Source: Thermosulfurimonas sp. (GTDB taxonomy: Bacteria > Desulfobacterota > Thermodesulfobacteria > Thermodesulfobacteriales > Thermodesulfobacteriaceae). Taken from it: a stretch of DNA of 15,056 bases. The stretch spans positions 1-15,056 of the forward strand of contig WFPH01000060.1 in assembly GCA_015487645.1 (NCBI GenBank), given 5' to 3'. The position numbers and the translations under genes are program-made. Under the pieces are notes generated by a model. It saw only the letters and a program-made list of their open reading frames with translations, did no database searches and was not told where the DNA came from. Shown here one piece after another: positions 7,692 through 13,626 of this stretch (position 1 is its first letter; each line of letters starts with the position of its first letter).

Positions 7692-7812
7692 GAAACCTCT
7701 GAAAAAGTCTCCCTCCCCCCTGTGGGGGAGGGTTTGGGAGGGGGAAATTCAAGGGTTTTCTTCCCCTCCCCTATCCCCTCCCGAAGGGAGGGGAATGTTA
7801 TTCAGAGGTTTC
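7692..7812. mobile_element. MITE-like 121-bp non-autonomous foldback element
   Basis: The segment is bounded by perfect 12-bp inverted repeats, GAAACCTCTGAA (7692-7703) and TTCAGAGGTTTC (7801-7812). It is immediately flanked on both sides by AACTAAA (7685-7691 and 7813-7819), as expected for a 7-bp target-site duplication. It carries no ORF. Inside are three perfect hairpins: 9 bp at 7711-7719/7724-7732, 8 bp at 7736-7743/7763-7770 and 8 bp at 7775-7782/7786-7793, so the strand can fold into a cloverleaf closed by the terminal repeats. It lies between the last hook gene and the operon terminator. A purely regulatory hairpin array is an alternative, but the exact flanking duplication favours insertion by a transposase acting in trans. 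Confidence 0.75.
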
Positions 7813-7831
7813 AACTAAAAATCACCAAATG

Positions 7832-7867
7832 ACGGGTGAGGGGTTTACCTCTCACCCGTTTTTTATT
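7832..7867 (+). terminator. Rho-independent terminator of the flagellar hook operon
   Basis: A 12-bp stem (7832-7843 with 7848-7859, ACGGGTGAG/CTCACCCGT plus G-U, G-C, G-C) closes on a TTTA tetraloop and is followed by six T residues (7859-7864) and a further AT-rich run. It ends transcription after the second flgE. It lies 12 bp before the next start codon, so the small downstream gene and rnr need their own promoter or read-through; I see no clear promoter in between. Confidence 0.92.
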
Positions 7868-7878
7868 ATTGTGAAATC

Positions 7879-8283
7879 ATGCAGATGGAGAATCAAAATC
7901 TCGAGACCTTGGTAGAAAAGATTCTGGAGACCAAGGCCGCCTCTCTTATAGCCAAAGCGGTGGAGGATTATATCCGCCGCAACGAGGAAAGAGCGCGGGA
8001 ATTCTCTCTGCTAGAACGGATCGTACGGGTAGAGGAAGAATTAAAGGCCCTCCGCGAGATCCAGCTTTCCATGCTCCGGGAGATGAACGCCCGCTTCGAG
8101 GCCATGGAAAAGGCCAACCAGCAACGCTTCGAAGCCATCGAAAAACGCTTCGAGGCCATGGAAAAGGCCAACCAGCAACGCTTCGAAGCCATCGAAAAAC
8201 GCCTCTCTTTTTTACAGTGGTTTATGGGGATTGGTTTTGGTTTTCTGGCCTTTCTCATAACCCTCATCAACTTCCTTCGTTGA
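7879..8283 (+). CDS. Small coiled-coil protein with C-terminal membrane anchor and exact internal repeat (unknown function)
   Basis: A 134-residue product that I cannot assign to a characterised family. Residues 1-108 are almost entirely charged helix (Glu, Lys and Arg with spaced Leu, Ile, Phe), predicting a long coiled coil. Within it RFEAMEKANQQRFEAIEK occurs twice in direct succession, encoded by two identical 54-bp copies. Residues about 110-133 (LQWFMGIGFGFLAFLITLIN) form one hydrophobic segment at the C-terminus, so it is probably a tail-anchored inner-membrane protein facing the cytoplasm. No Shine-Dalgarno site precedes ATG 7879; ATG 7885 is an alternative start. It follows a terminator directly and its stop is 6 bp from the rnr start. 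Similar variable-length heptad proteins are common in thermophiles, usually without known function. Confidence 0.7.
   Translation: MQMENQNLETLVEKILETKAASLIAKAVEDYIRRNEERAREFSLLERIVRVEEELKALREIQLSMLREMNARFEAMEKANQQRFEAIEKRFEAMEKANQQRFEAIEKRLSFLQWFMGIGFGFLAFLITLINFLR
8092..8199 (+). repeat. Exact 54-bp tandem repeat, two copies
   Basis: Bases 8092-8145 and 8146-8199 are identical, starting CGCTTCGAGGCCATGGAAAA. The unit is in frame (18 codons), so copy-number change would lengthen or shorten the coiled coil without a frameshift. Perfect identity, including third codon positions, indicates a recent duplication or ongoing slippage/recombination. Within each unit there is also a weaker 33/21-bp sub-repeat (RFEAMEK and RFEAIEK). 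Confidence 0.95.
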
Positions 8284-8289
8284 TCTTCG

Positions 8290-10410
8290 GTGGGTAAAGT
8301 TCGAAAAAAGTCCCCAGAAGAAAGAATAAGGGAGGTCTTTCAAAAGGCCGGAAGGCCCCTCCTCCTGCGGGAGCTTTATCACCTCCTTAACATTCCCAAA
8401 ACGGAAAGGGCCTCTTTCCGGCGCCTTGTAAAACGCATGGTGGGGAAGGGACTCCTGGTTCACATCAAAGGGCGCCGTTACGGGCTTCCGGAACAAATGC
8501 AGTTGGTCACCGGGCGCCTGGCCGTTCACCCCGAGGGCTACGCTTTCGTAAATCCGGAAGACGAAAAGGCCCCCTCGGTCTTTATCCCTCCGGGACGACT
8601 CAAAGGGGCCCTCGACGGAGATCTGGTGGTAGCCCGCATCGAACGGCGCACCCGCAAGGGCCCGGAAGGTTCTGTTATAAGAATATTGGAACGACGCCGC
8701 AAAAAGATCGTAGGTTTCTTTTACCAGAGCCGCCGGGTCTCCACCGTCATTCCCGAAGACGAACGGCTCCCCATTGAGATTCTGATCCCACCGGACAAGA
8801 CCCGGGGCGCTGAGGACGGCCAGATGGTAGTGGCCGAAATTACCGACTTTTCCCCGGGACGACGCATCCCTGAAGGCCGGATAGTGACCGTTCTCGGAGA
8901 CCCTGAGGACCTCTCCACCCAGGCCAAGGCCGTCATCTTCAACTATGAGTTACCCCACCGGTGGAACCGTAGGATACGGGAAGCTTTGGAAGCCATACCC
9001 GAAGAGGTTCGGCCGGAAGATAAAGTCGGACGCAAGGATCTCACCCGGGTACCACTGGTGACCATCGACGGAGAAAACGCCCGGGACTTCGACGATGCGA
9101 TCTGCGTACGCAGGACTCGCACGGGATACAAACTTTACGTGGCCATTGCCGATGTTTCCCATTACGTGCCGCCCGGTTCGGCCCTCGACGAGGAGGCCTA
9201 TAAGAGGGGGACCAGCGTCTACTTCCCGAACATGGTGGTGCCCATGTTCCCGGAAAAGCTCTCAAATGGCATCTGTAGCCTAAACCCCCAGGTTGAGCGC
9301 CTGGCCATGGCCGTAGAGATAGATTTTGATCGGGAAGGCCAGGTCCGGAGGAGCAAGTTTTACCCTGCGGTCATTTTCAGCCACGCCCGCCTCACCTACA
9401 CGGAAGTCAAGGCCATGCTGGTGGACCGAGACCCGGAACTTCGGCGCAAGTACAAACCTCTACTCCGGATGCTCGAGAACGCCGCGGAGTTAGCCATGAT
9501 TCTGCGGGAAAGGCGTCTGGCCCGGGGGAGCATCGACTTCGACCTTCCCGAGCCCGAAGTTCACCTGGATCTTCAGGGCGAGATTCAGGACATCGTGAGG
9601 CGGGAAAGACACCTGGCCCATTTCATCATCGAAGAATTTATGATCGCGGCCAACGAAGCCGTAGCCCGGTTCCTGACCGAAAGAGGCTATCCCTTTCTCT
9701 ATCGGGTACACGAAGCTCCGGACCCGCTCAAACTCAAAGAATTCGTGGAGTTCGCCCGCAGCCTGGGACTGGATCTGGAAGTCCCGGTTGAGCCCGAGCC
9801 TTCCTGGGTGCAGGAGATCATTCAACTGACCACCGGTAAACCTTACGCCTATCTGGTAAACACCTTACTTCTGCGCTCCATGAAACAGGCCCACTACTAC
9901 CCGGAAAATATCGGACACTTCGGGCTGGCCTCGAAGTGCTACTGCCACTTCACCTCTCCCATCCGTCGGTATCCAGATCTCGTGGTCCACAGAGTTCTCA
10001 AGGCCGCCCTGAAGAGAAAACGGCCACCTTACTCTTACGAGGAACTGGTAGAGGCAGGCAAACACCTCTCTCAACGCGAACGCACGGCTATGGAGGCCGA
10101 GCGAGAGATGTTTGAGAGAGTCCAGGTGCGCTTCATGCGGGATCACCTCGGGGAAACCTTTACCGGGATCATATCCGGGGTCACGGCTTTCGGATTCTTT
10201 GTGGAGCTGGAAGAATACTTTGTCTCGGGGCTGGTCCGGCTGGTGGATCTCCACGACGACTACTACTTTCTAGACGAGAAAAACCACCGTCTAGTAGGTC
10301 GTCGCACCGGGAAGATCTTTCGCCTAGGAGACCGGGTCAAAGTCCGTGTAAGAGAGGTCAATCTTCGCCGCCGACGTATCACCTTCGAACTCGAGGAAAA
10401 GATAAACTGA
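8290..10410 (+). CDS. rnr: Ribonuclease R (3'-5' exoribonuclease, RNB family)
   Basis: Processive 3'-to-5' exoribonuclease that degrades structured RNA and defective transcripts in the cytoplasm. The 706-residue product shows an N-terminal winged-helix region (about 10-75), which favours RNase R over RNase II. Two cold-shock OB domains follow (about 78-215; GRLAVHPEGYAFVNP). The RNB catalytic domain (about 245-575) carries the four metal-binding Asp residues in DGENARDFDDA (Asp260, 266, 268, 269), and an S1 domain follows from about 620 (GIISGVTAFGFFVELEEYFVSG). It lacks the long basic tail of E. coli RNase R. The GTG at 8290 is the first start after an in-frame TGA (8281-8283) and has no obvious Shine-Dalgarno site, so translation may be coupled to the upstream gene. 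Its stop lies 4 bp from that of the convergent HEAT gene. Confidence 0.95.
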   Translation: MGKVRKKSPEERIREVFQKAGRPLLLRELYHLLNIPKTERASFRRLVKRMVGKGLLVHIKGRRYGLPEQMQLVTGRLAVHPEGYAFVNPEDEKAPSVFIPPGRLKGALDGDLVVARIERRTRKGPEGSVIRILERRRKKIVGFFYQSRRVSTVIPEDERLPIEILIPPDKTRGAEDGQMVVAEITDFSPGRRIPEGRIVTVLGDPEDLSTQAKAVIFNYELPHRWNRRIREALEAIPEEVRPEDKVGRKDLTRVPLVTIDGENARDFDDAICVRRTRTGYKLYVAIADVSHYVPPGSALDEEAYKRGTSVYFPNMVVPMFPEKLSNGICSLNPQVERLAMAVEIDFDREGQVRRSKFYPAVIFSHARLTYTEVKAMLVDRDPELRRKYKPLLRMLENAAELAMILRERRLARGSIDFDLPEPEVHLDLQGEIQDIVRRERHLAHFIIEEFMIAANEAVARFLTERGYPFLYRVHEAPDPLKLKEFVEFARSLGLDLEVPVEPEPSWVQEIIQLTTGKPYAYLVNTLLLRSMKQAHYYPENIGHFGLASKCYCHFTSPIRRYPDLVVHRVLKAALKRKRPPYSYEELVEAGKHLSQRERTAMEAEREMFERVQVRFMRDHLGETFTGIISGVTAFGFFVELEEYFVSGLVRLVDLHDDYYFLDEKNHRLVGRRTGKIFRLGDRVKVRVREVNLRRRRITFELEEKIN

Positions 10411-10414
10411 AGAT

Positions 10415-11134
10415 CTACGAAGAGGGAGTGGAGGAAGCTTTTAGCCTTTCTGAGGCTTGGCTAGCAAGCTCTCCCACGGAAAGCCTGACGAATTCCTTTC
10501 CATCGAAGAAATAGAGCTCCTGCTGGCTCTCGCGGAGCCTAGACAGCCTGGGAACTAACTCCGGAGCCTCGGGGAAGGGTGCTAGATTGGCCAGGGCCCA
10601 GGCGGAAAGCCCCGCAACGATCTCATCCGGGGAGGAGAGAAACGGTGCCAGATACCGGGGAGCCTCGGCCTCAAGCAGCCGCGGCCTTTCCTTCTCCGCC
10701 AGGCGCCCTATGCCCCAGGCCACCCCCCGCTGAGCCGGGGGATACTCAAGCATATTGCCGTCCGGCCGGAGGTAGGAGACCAGGATGTGCGTGTATTCCT
10801 CGGCCAGCCCCCGATGATGGTAAAGAGACTCGGCTAGCGCCTCGGGGGCTCCCCAGGCCATACCGCCCGACTCCTCATTGAGCATCCACATAAGACGCCG
10901 GATGACCACCCGGGCGGCCTCGAGATCTTCCCGGGCTATACGGGCCACGGTGGGCCCCAAGGCCAGGATGGCCAGCCAGCGTACCCGTTCCTCCCGGTGA
11001 CAGAAGGCCCCGATGAGAGGACTAACGAGCTTTCGGGGCGGAAACCTTTCAAGCTCACGATAAAGGGTGGGGAGATCCGGGGCCCGCTCAAGAAGGCCCC
11101 AGATCTCCTTTTTCAGGCTCAGGACCCTAGGCAC
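10415..11134 (-). CDS. HEAT-repeat-like protein, resembles the DVU0298 family of sulfate reducers
   Basis: A 239-residue, soluble, largely alpha-helical protein with no signal peptide or membrane segment. Paired helices such as LVSPLIGAFCHREERVRWLAILALG and VAGLSAWALANLAPF look like HEAT repeats. The central RRLMWMLNEESGGMAWGAPEALAE (79-102) and LEYPPAQRGVAWGIGRLAE resemble, from memory, the family named after Desulfovibrio DVU0298. That match is recollection, not a search. Only one Cys is present and no metal or redox motif is evident. The GTG start (11134-11132) overlaps the end of fprA by 8 bp, with AAGGAA about 6 nt upstream, so the two are translationally linked in the oxygen-defence operon. 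HEAT proteins usually act as scaffolds or bilin-lyase-like helpers; a role in maturing or docking an iron protein is possible but unproven. Confidence 0.8.
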   Translation of the reverse strand: MPRVLSLKKEIWGLLERAPDLPTLYRELERFPPRKLVSPLIGAFCHREERVRWLAILALGPTVARIAREDLEAARVVIRRLMWMLNEESGGMAWGAPEALAESLYHHRGLAEEYTHILVSYLRPDGNMLEYPPAQRGVAWGIGRLAEKERPRLLEAEAPRYLAPFLSSPDEIVAGLSAWALANLAPFPEAPELVPRLSRLRESQQELYFFDGKEFVRLSVGELASQASERLKASSTPSS

Positions 11135-12329
11135 CGCAGGTTTCCTTCACTTTTTTAGCCAAAAGTTTCCCCAGTTCCTCGCACTGCTTGAGATCCTCGG
11201 CCGTAGGAGCATATTTCACCTTGAAGCCCTCGTGCACGATCTCGGTCTTGGTCTCCTCGAAGATCTTGTTAAGGTGCTTCACGGCCTCTCCACTCCAGCC
11301 GTAGGAGCCAAAGGCCAGGCCCAGTTTCTTGCGGGGCCGCAACCCTTTCATGTAGGTGGTAAATCCGGCCACCGTGGGGAGAAGCCCGTTATTGAGAGTG
11401 GAGGAACCAATGGCCAAGGCCTTGGCCTCCATAACCTCGGCCATGAGTTCGGTTTCGTCCGAGACCGAGAGCTTGAAAAGCTCAGCCTCCACGCCCTCCT
11501 TCACCACGCCCTCATATACGGCCCAGGCCATCTTCTCCGTGCTGTTCCACATGGTGTCATACATTACCAGCACCCGGGGTTTGGCCTCGTAGCGACTCCA
11601 CCGATCGTAAGCCTCGATGATCTCCTTCACGTGCTTGCGCCAGATGACCCCGTGGTCCGGACAGATCATCTCTATCTCAAGCTTCAGATCCTGGACCGCC
11701 TTAAGGACCTTTTGGACCTGCGGCGAGAAAGGCAACACGATGTTGGCGTAGTATTTGGCAACCTCCTGGAAAAGTTCGCAGAAGTTGGCCTCGTCGTCAA
11801 AACGGGTACTAGTGGCGTAATGTTCCCCAAAGGCGTCCTGGGAGATGAGGATCTTGTCCTCTGGAAGGTAGGAAACCATGCTGTCCGGCCAGTGGACCAT
11901 GGGCGTCTCTATGAACTTGACCGTCCGACGCCCCAGCTTGAGTTCGTCTCCGGTCTTGACCTCGTGGAAAGGCCAGTCCTCCTGATGGAAGTAACCGATC
12001 ATACCTAGCCTGGCGTTCCGGGTGCAGAAAATCTTCTCCGGCTTTACGGCTTCCACCACCTTGGCAATGGCCCCTCCGTGATCGGGTTCAATATGATTGA
12101 TAATTAAATAGTCGATCTTCTGGGGATCTCCGATGACCTCCCGAATGTGGGCCATGAGGGTCTCGAAAAAGGGGGCTTTGACGGTATCGAAGAGAGCGAT
12201 CTTTTCATCCACCAGAAGATAAGCATTGTAGGTAGTCCCACGATGCGTGGTGTAACCGTGGAAATCGCGGACATTCCAGTCCACGGCTCCCACCCAGTAG
12301 AATCCCTCTTTGATCTTGACGGCGCCCAT
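11127..12329 (-). CDS. fprA: Flavodiiron protein FprA (rubredoxin:oxygen oxidoreductase type)
   Basis: Cytoplasmic enzyme that reduces O2 to water (and in many relatives NO to N2O) with electrons from rubredoxin. The 400-residue protein has an N-terminal metallo-beta-lactamase-like domain (1-250) with all diiron ligands: His79, Glu81 and Asp83 in NHIEPDHGG, His146 in MVHWPDSM, Asp165 in SQDAFG and His226 in CPDHG. These positions match those I remember for Desulfovibrio gigas ROO. The C-terminal flavodoxin domain (about 252-395) has the FMN phosphate loop TMWNST (259-264) and the later SSTLNNG and GSYGWSGEA loops. No rubredoxin or reductase domain is fused; instead a rubredoxin gene lies 31 bp upstream. 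The start follows a strong AAGGAGGTG site. The 3' end overlaps the HEAT gene. Confidence 0.96.
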   Translation of the reverse strand: MGAVKIKEGFYWVGAVDWNVRDFHGYTTHRGTTYNAYLLVDEKIALFDTVKAPFFETLMAHIREVIGDPQKIDYLIINHIEPDHGGAIAKVVEAVKPEKIFCTRNARLGMIGYFHQEDWPFHEVKTGDELKLGRRTVKFIETPMVHWPDSMVSYLPEDKILISQDAFGEHYATSTRFDDEANFCELFQEVAKYYANIVLPFSPQVQKVLKAVQDLKLEIEMICPDHGVIWRKHVKEIIEAYDRWSRYEAKPRVLVMYDTMWNSTEKMAWAVYEGVVKEGVEAELFKLSVSDETELMAEVMEAKALAIGSSTLNNGLLPTVAGFTTYMKGLRPRKKLGLAFGSYGWSGEAVKHLNKIFEETKTEIVHEGFKVKYAPTAEDLKQCEELGKLLAKKVKETCGA

Positions 12330-12360
12330 CTCTTTTCACCTCCTTTTTCTCTATGATTTT

Positions 12361-12525
12361 CTATTCTTCAACCGGCACAAACTCGTTCTTGGCGGCCCCG
12401 CAGACGGGACAGGTCCAGCTGTCCGGCAGATCCTCAAAAGACGTCCCCGGAGGATATCCCCGGTCGGGATCTCCTTGGGCAGGGTCGTAAATGTAACCGC
12501 AAACGCTACATTGATATTTCTTCAT
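12361..12525 (-). CDS. Rubredoxin
   Basis: A 54-residue one-iron electron carrier, too short for many gene callers. Translation of the minus strand from ATG 12525 opens MKKYQCSVCGYIYDPAQGD and closes SWTCPVCGAAKNEFVPVEE. It has the two CxxCG knuckles (Cys6, Cys9 and Cys39, Cys42) that bind the Fe(Cys)4 centre, plus the conserved aromatic core (Tyr4, Tyr11, Tyr13, Trp37). A GGAGGGG ribosome site precedes the start. It sits between desulfoferrodoxin (18 bp upstream) and fprA (31 bp downstream), the natural electron donor to both the superoxide reductase and the oxygen reductase, as in Desulfovibrio rbo-rub and rub-roo operons. Confidence 0.97.
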   Translation of the reverse strand: MKKYQCSVCGYIYDPAQGDPDRGYPPGTSFEDLPDSWTCPVCGAAKNEFVPVEE

Positions 12526-12543
12526 GGCTGACCCCTCCCTCCA

Positions 12544-12945
12544 TTATTTCTGATAAGGTTCGCAAACCTTGGAAGATTCCCAGAGACCGTGAAGGTTGCA
12601 ATACTCTCTGGCGGTGACCTTTTCAGCCTCTACCATGAAGAAAGCCTCCGGAGCCTCGCCGGGCTTCAGAAACTGGATGTAGGAGCGACCATCGGCCTGA
12701 AGCTCGATCCACTGAATGTAATGTTTTTCCTCCATGGGATGGGGGACGCTGCCGACCTTGACCTTGTAACCGCCCTCCACCTTCTCTATGACCGGGACGT
12801 GTTTTTCCTGGGCCGCATCCACCGTGCCCGGCTCAAGCTTCTCCATGGGCTGACCACAGCAGACCAACTCTCCCTGGCCCGCCTGAAGTACCATGACCAT
12901 GTTTCCACAGACGTTACATCTATAAATCCCTAACCTCTCTGCCAT
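12544..12945 (-). CDS. dfx: Desulfoferrodoxin (two-iron superoxide reductase)
   Basis: Reduces superoxide to hydrogen peroxide without releasing O2, protecting anaerobes on air exposure. The 133-residue protein contains both iron sites. The N-terminal desulforedoxin centre I is Cys10, Cys13, Cys29 and Cys30 (YRCNVCGNM and VCCGQPM). The catalytic centre II is His49 (EKHVP, with Glu47 and Lys48 as the conserved active-site pair), His69 and His75 (PHPMEEKHYIQWIE), Cys116 and His119 (CNLHGLW). It is therefore the two-centre class rather than neelaredoxin. Length fits the family (about 125-130). The start has an AAAGGAGGT site about 6 nt upstream. It is the first gene of the dfx-rub-fprA-HEAT operon, with a clear promoter at 12983-13011. 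Confidence 0.97.
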   Translation of the reverse strand: MAERLGIYRCNVCGNMVMVLQAGQGELVCCGQPMEKLEPGTVDAAQEKHVPVIEKVEGGYKVKVGSVPHPMEEKHYIQWIELQADGRSYIQFLKPGEAPEAFFMVEAEKVTAREYCNLHGLWESSKVCEPYQK

Positions 12946-12962
12946 CTCAAAACCTCCTTTAG

Positions 12963-12975
12963 TAGATTTAATCTA
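12963..12975. promoter_or_regulatory. 13-bp perfect palindrome at the dfx transcription start, candidate operator
   Basis: TAGATTTAATCTA is a perfect inverted repeat with 6-bp arms. It lies between the dfx -10 box (12983-12988) and the ribosome site (12952-12960), at about +1 to +13 of the predicted transcript. A repressor bound there would block transcription. The half-site TAGATT is also the -10 box itself, 13 bp upstream of the corresponding palindrome arm. It does not match a classical Fur or PerR box that I can recognise. Confidence 0.5.
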
Positions 12976-12982
12976 TCGAAAT

Positions 12983-13011
12983 AATCTAAAATTAAAAAAT
13001 TGATCTGTCAA
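12983..13011 (-). promoter_or_regulatory. Sigma-70-type promoter of the dfx-rub-fprA-HEAT operon
   Basis: On the minus strand a perfect TTGACA (13011-13006) and TAGATT (12988-12983, 4 of 6 to consensus) are separated by exactly 17 bp of AT-rich sequence. The predicted start is near 12976, leaving about 30 nt of leader before the dfx ATG. The -35 box lies 8 bp downstream of the merR stop codon. Confidence 0.85.
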
Positions 13012-13022
13012 CTCCAGATTCA
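12991..13022 (-). terminator. Probable weak terminator after merR, overlapping the dfx promoter
   Basis: On the minus strand TGAATCTG (13022-13015) can pair with CAGATCA (13007-13001) through 7 bp with one bulged A and a 7-nt loop. It is followed by ATTTTTTAAT (13000-12991). The stem starts at the merR stop codon. The stem is short and AT-rich, so termination may be partial. The dfx -35 TTGACA lies inside the hairpin. Confidence 0.45.
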
Positions 13023-13337
13023 TGAAAGCATCCGGTAGAGGCGTTCAAGCTCCTGTCGGAGCTCCCGGAGCAGTCTTTCGGAAGGGAGATCCTTACGAGA
13101 AGCGCGGGCCAAAACCTTGCGGGCTCCGGCAATGGTGTAGCCTTCTTCGTAGAGGAGACGCTTTATACGCCGCAGAAGCTCTAGTTCAGAAGGACCGTAG
13201 AACCTTCGGCCAGCCACCCTCCGGGGTCTCAACTGCGGGAATTCCTTTTCCCAGTACCGGATCACATGGGGCTCAAGCCCCAGAATATCGGCCACTTCAC
13301 TTATGGTGTAATATCGCCGAATCTCATTCTTCGGCAT
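13020..13337 (-). CDS. MerR-family transcriptional regulator (small, DNA-binding domain plus coiled coil)
   Basis: A 105-residue DNA-binding protein. Residues 8-77 form a MerR-type winged helix: YYTISEVADILGLEPHVIRYWEKEFPQLRPRR, then RRFYGPSELELLRRIKRLLYEEGYTIAGARKVL. After that only a short charged dimerisation helix remains (about 84-105). There is no effector domain and no Cys, so it is not a metal- or Fe-S-sensing MerR of the SoxR or MerR kind. Its start overlaps the end of ihfA by 14 bp, so it is translated as part of the pheT-ihfA-merR unit. That order is common in delta-proteobacteria-like genomes, where the regulator's targets are generally unknown. It ends just before the dfx promoter. 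Confidence 0.9.
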   Translation of the reverse strand: MPKNEIRRYYTISEVADILGLEPHVIRYWEKEFPQLRPRRVAGRRFYGPSELELLRRIKRLLYEEGYTIAGARKVLARASRKDLPSERLLRELRQELERLYRMLS

Positions 13338-13623
13338 GCAGCAAGGCTTTAAGAGTGGGAGCCGGCCGGAAAAGAACGGTCTTGGTCCCCGGAATGATGA
13401 TAGGCTCCCTAGTTTTGGGATTCACTCCTCGACGGGGCCGACGCTTGTGTACCCTGAAGGAACCAAAATGGAAGATCTTGACCTCCTCCCCTCGTTCAAG
13501 AGCCGTCTTGATCTCTTCCAAAAGGGTCTCTACCAGATGATACATGCTCCTTTCCGAGAAACCAAACCTCTCGTGGAGATAACGAGCCAAATCCCTTTTG
13601 GTGACCGTTTCCCGTTTTGCCAT
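13324..13623 (-). CDS. ihfA: Integration host factor alpha-like HU/IHF nucleoid protein
   Basis: A 99-residue DNA-bending protein of the HU/IHF family. It shows an N-terminal helical dimerisation part (TKRDLARYLHERFGFSERSMYHLVETLLEEIKTALERGEEVKI) and the family signature FGSFRVHKRRPRRGVNPKTREP (53-74), with Pro at the tip of the DNA-intercalating arm. VLFRPAPTLKALL at the end is IHF-like. Its position 3 bp after pheT matches the conserved pheST-ihfA arrangement, which supports the alpha-subunit assignment. IHF is also the usual DNA-bending partner at sigma-54 promoters, so it may act at the hook-operon promoter in this window, which is inference. Confidence 0.92.
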   Translation of the reverse strand: MAKRETVTKRDLARYLHERFGFSERSMYHLVETLLEEIKTALERGEEVKIFHFGSFRVHKRRPRRGVNPKTREPIIIPGTKTVLFRPAPTLKALLHAEE

Positions 13624-13626
13624 CTC

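Noticed and set aside
7711..7793. CCCCTCCC-type repeats as a possible CRISPR array
   Set aside because: The repeats are short, inverted rather than direct, and lack regular spacers. The terminal inverted repeats and flanking duplication explain the structure better.
10395..10440. Bidirectional terminator between convergent rnr and the HEAT gene
   Set aside because: The stop codons are 4 bp apart and I see no G+C-rich stem with a T-tract on either strand.
11067..12008. Plus-strand open frame of 313 codons opposite fprA
   Set aside because: It lies antisense to a flavodiiron gene with all ligands intact. Leu/His-rich composition is typical of a shadow frame.
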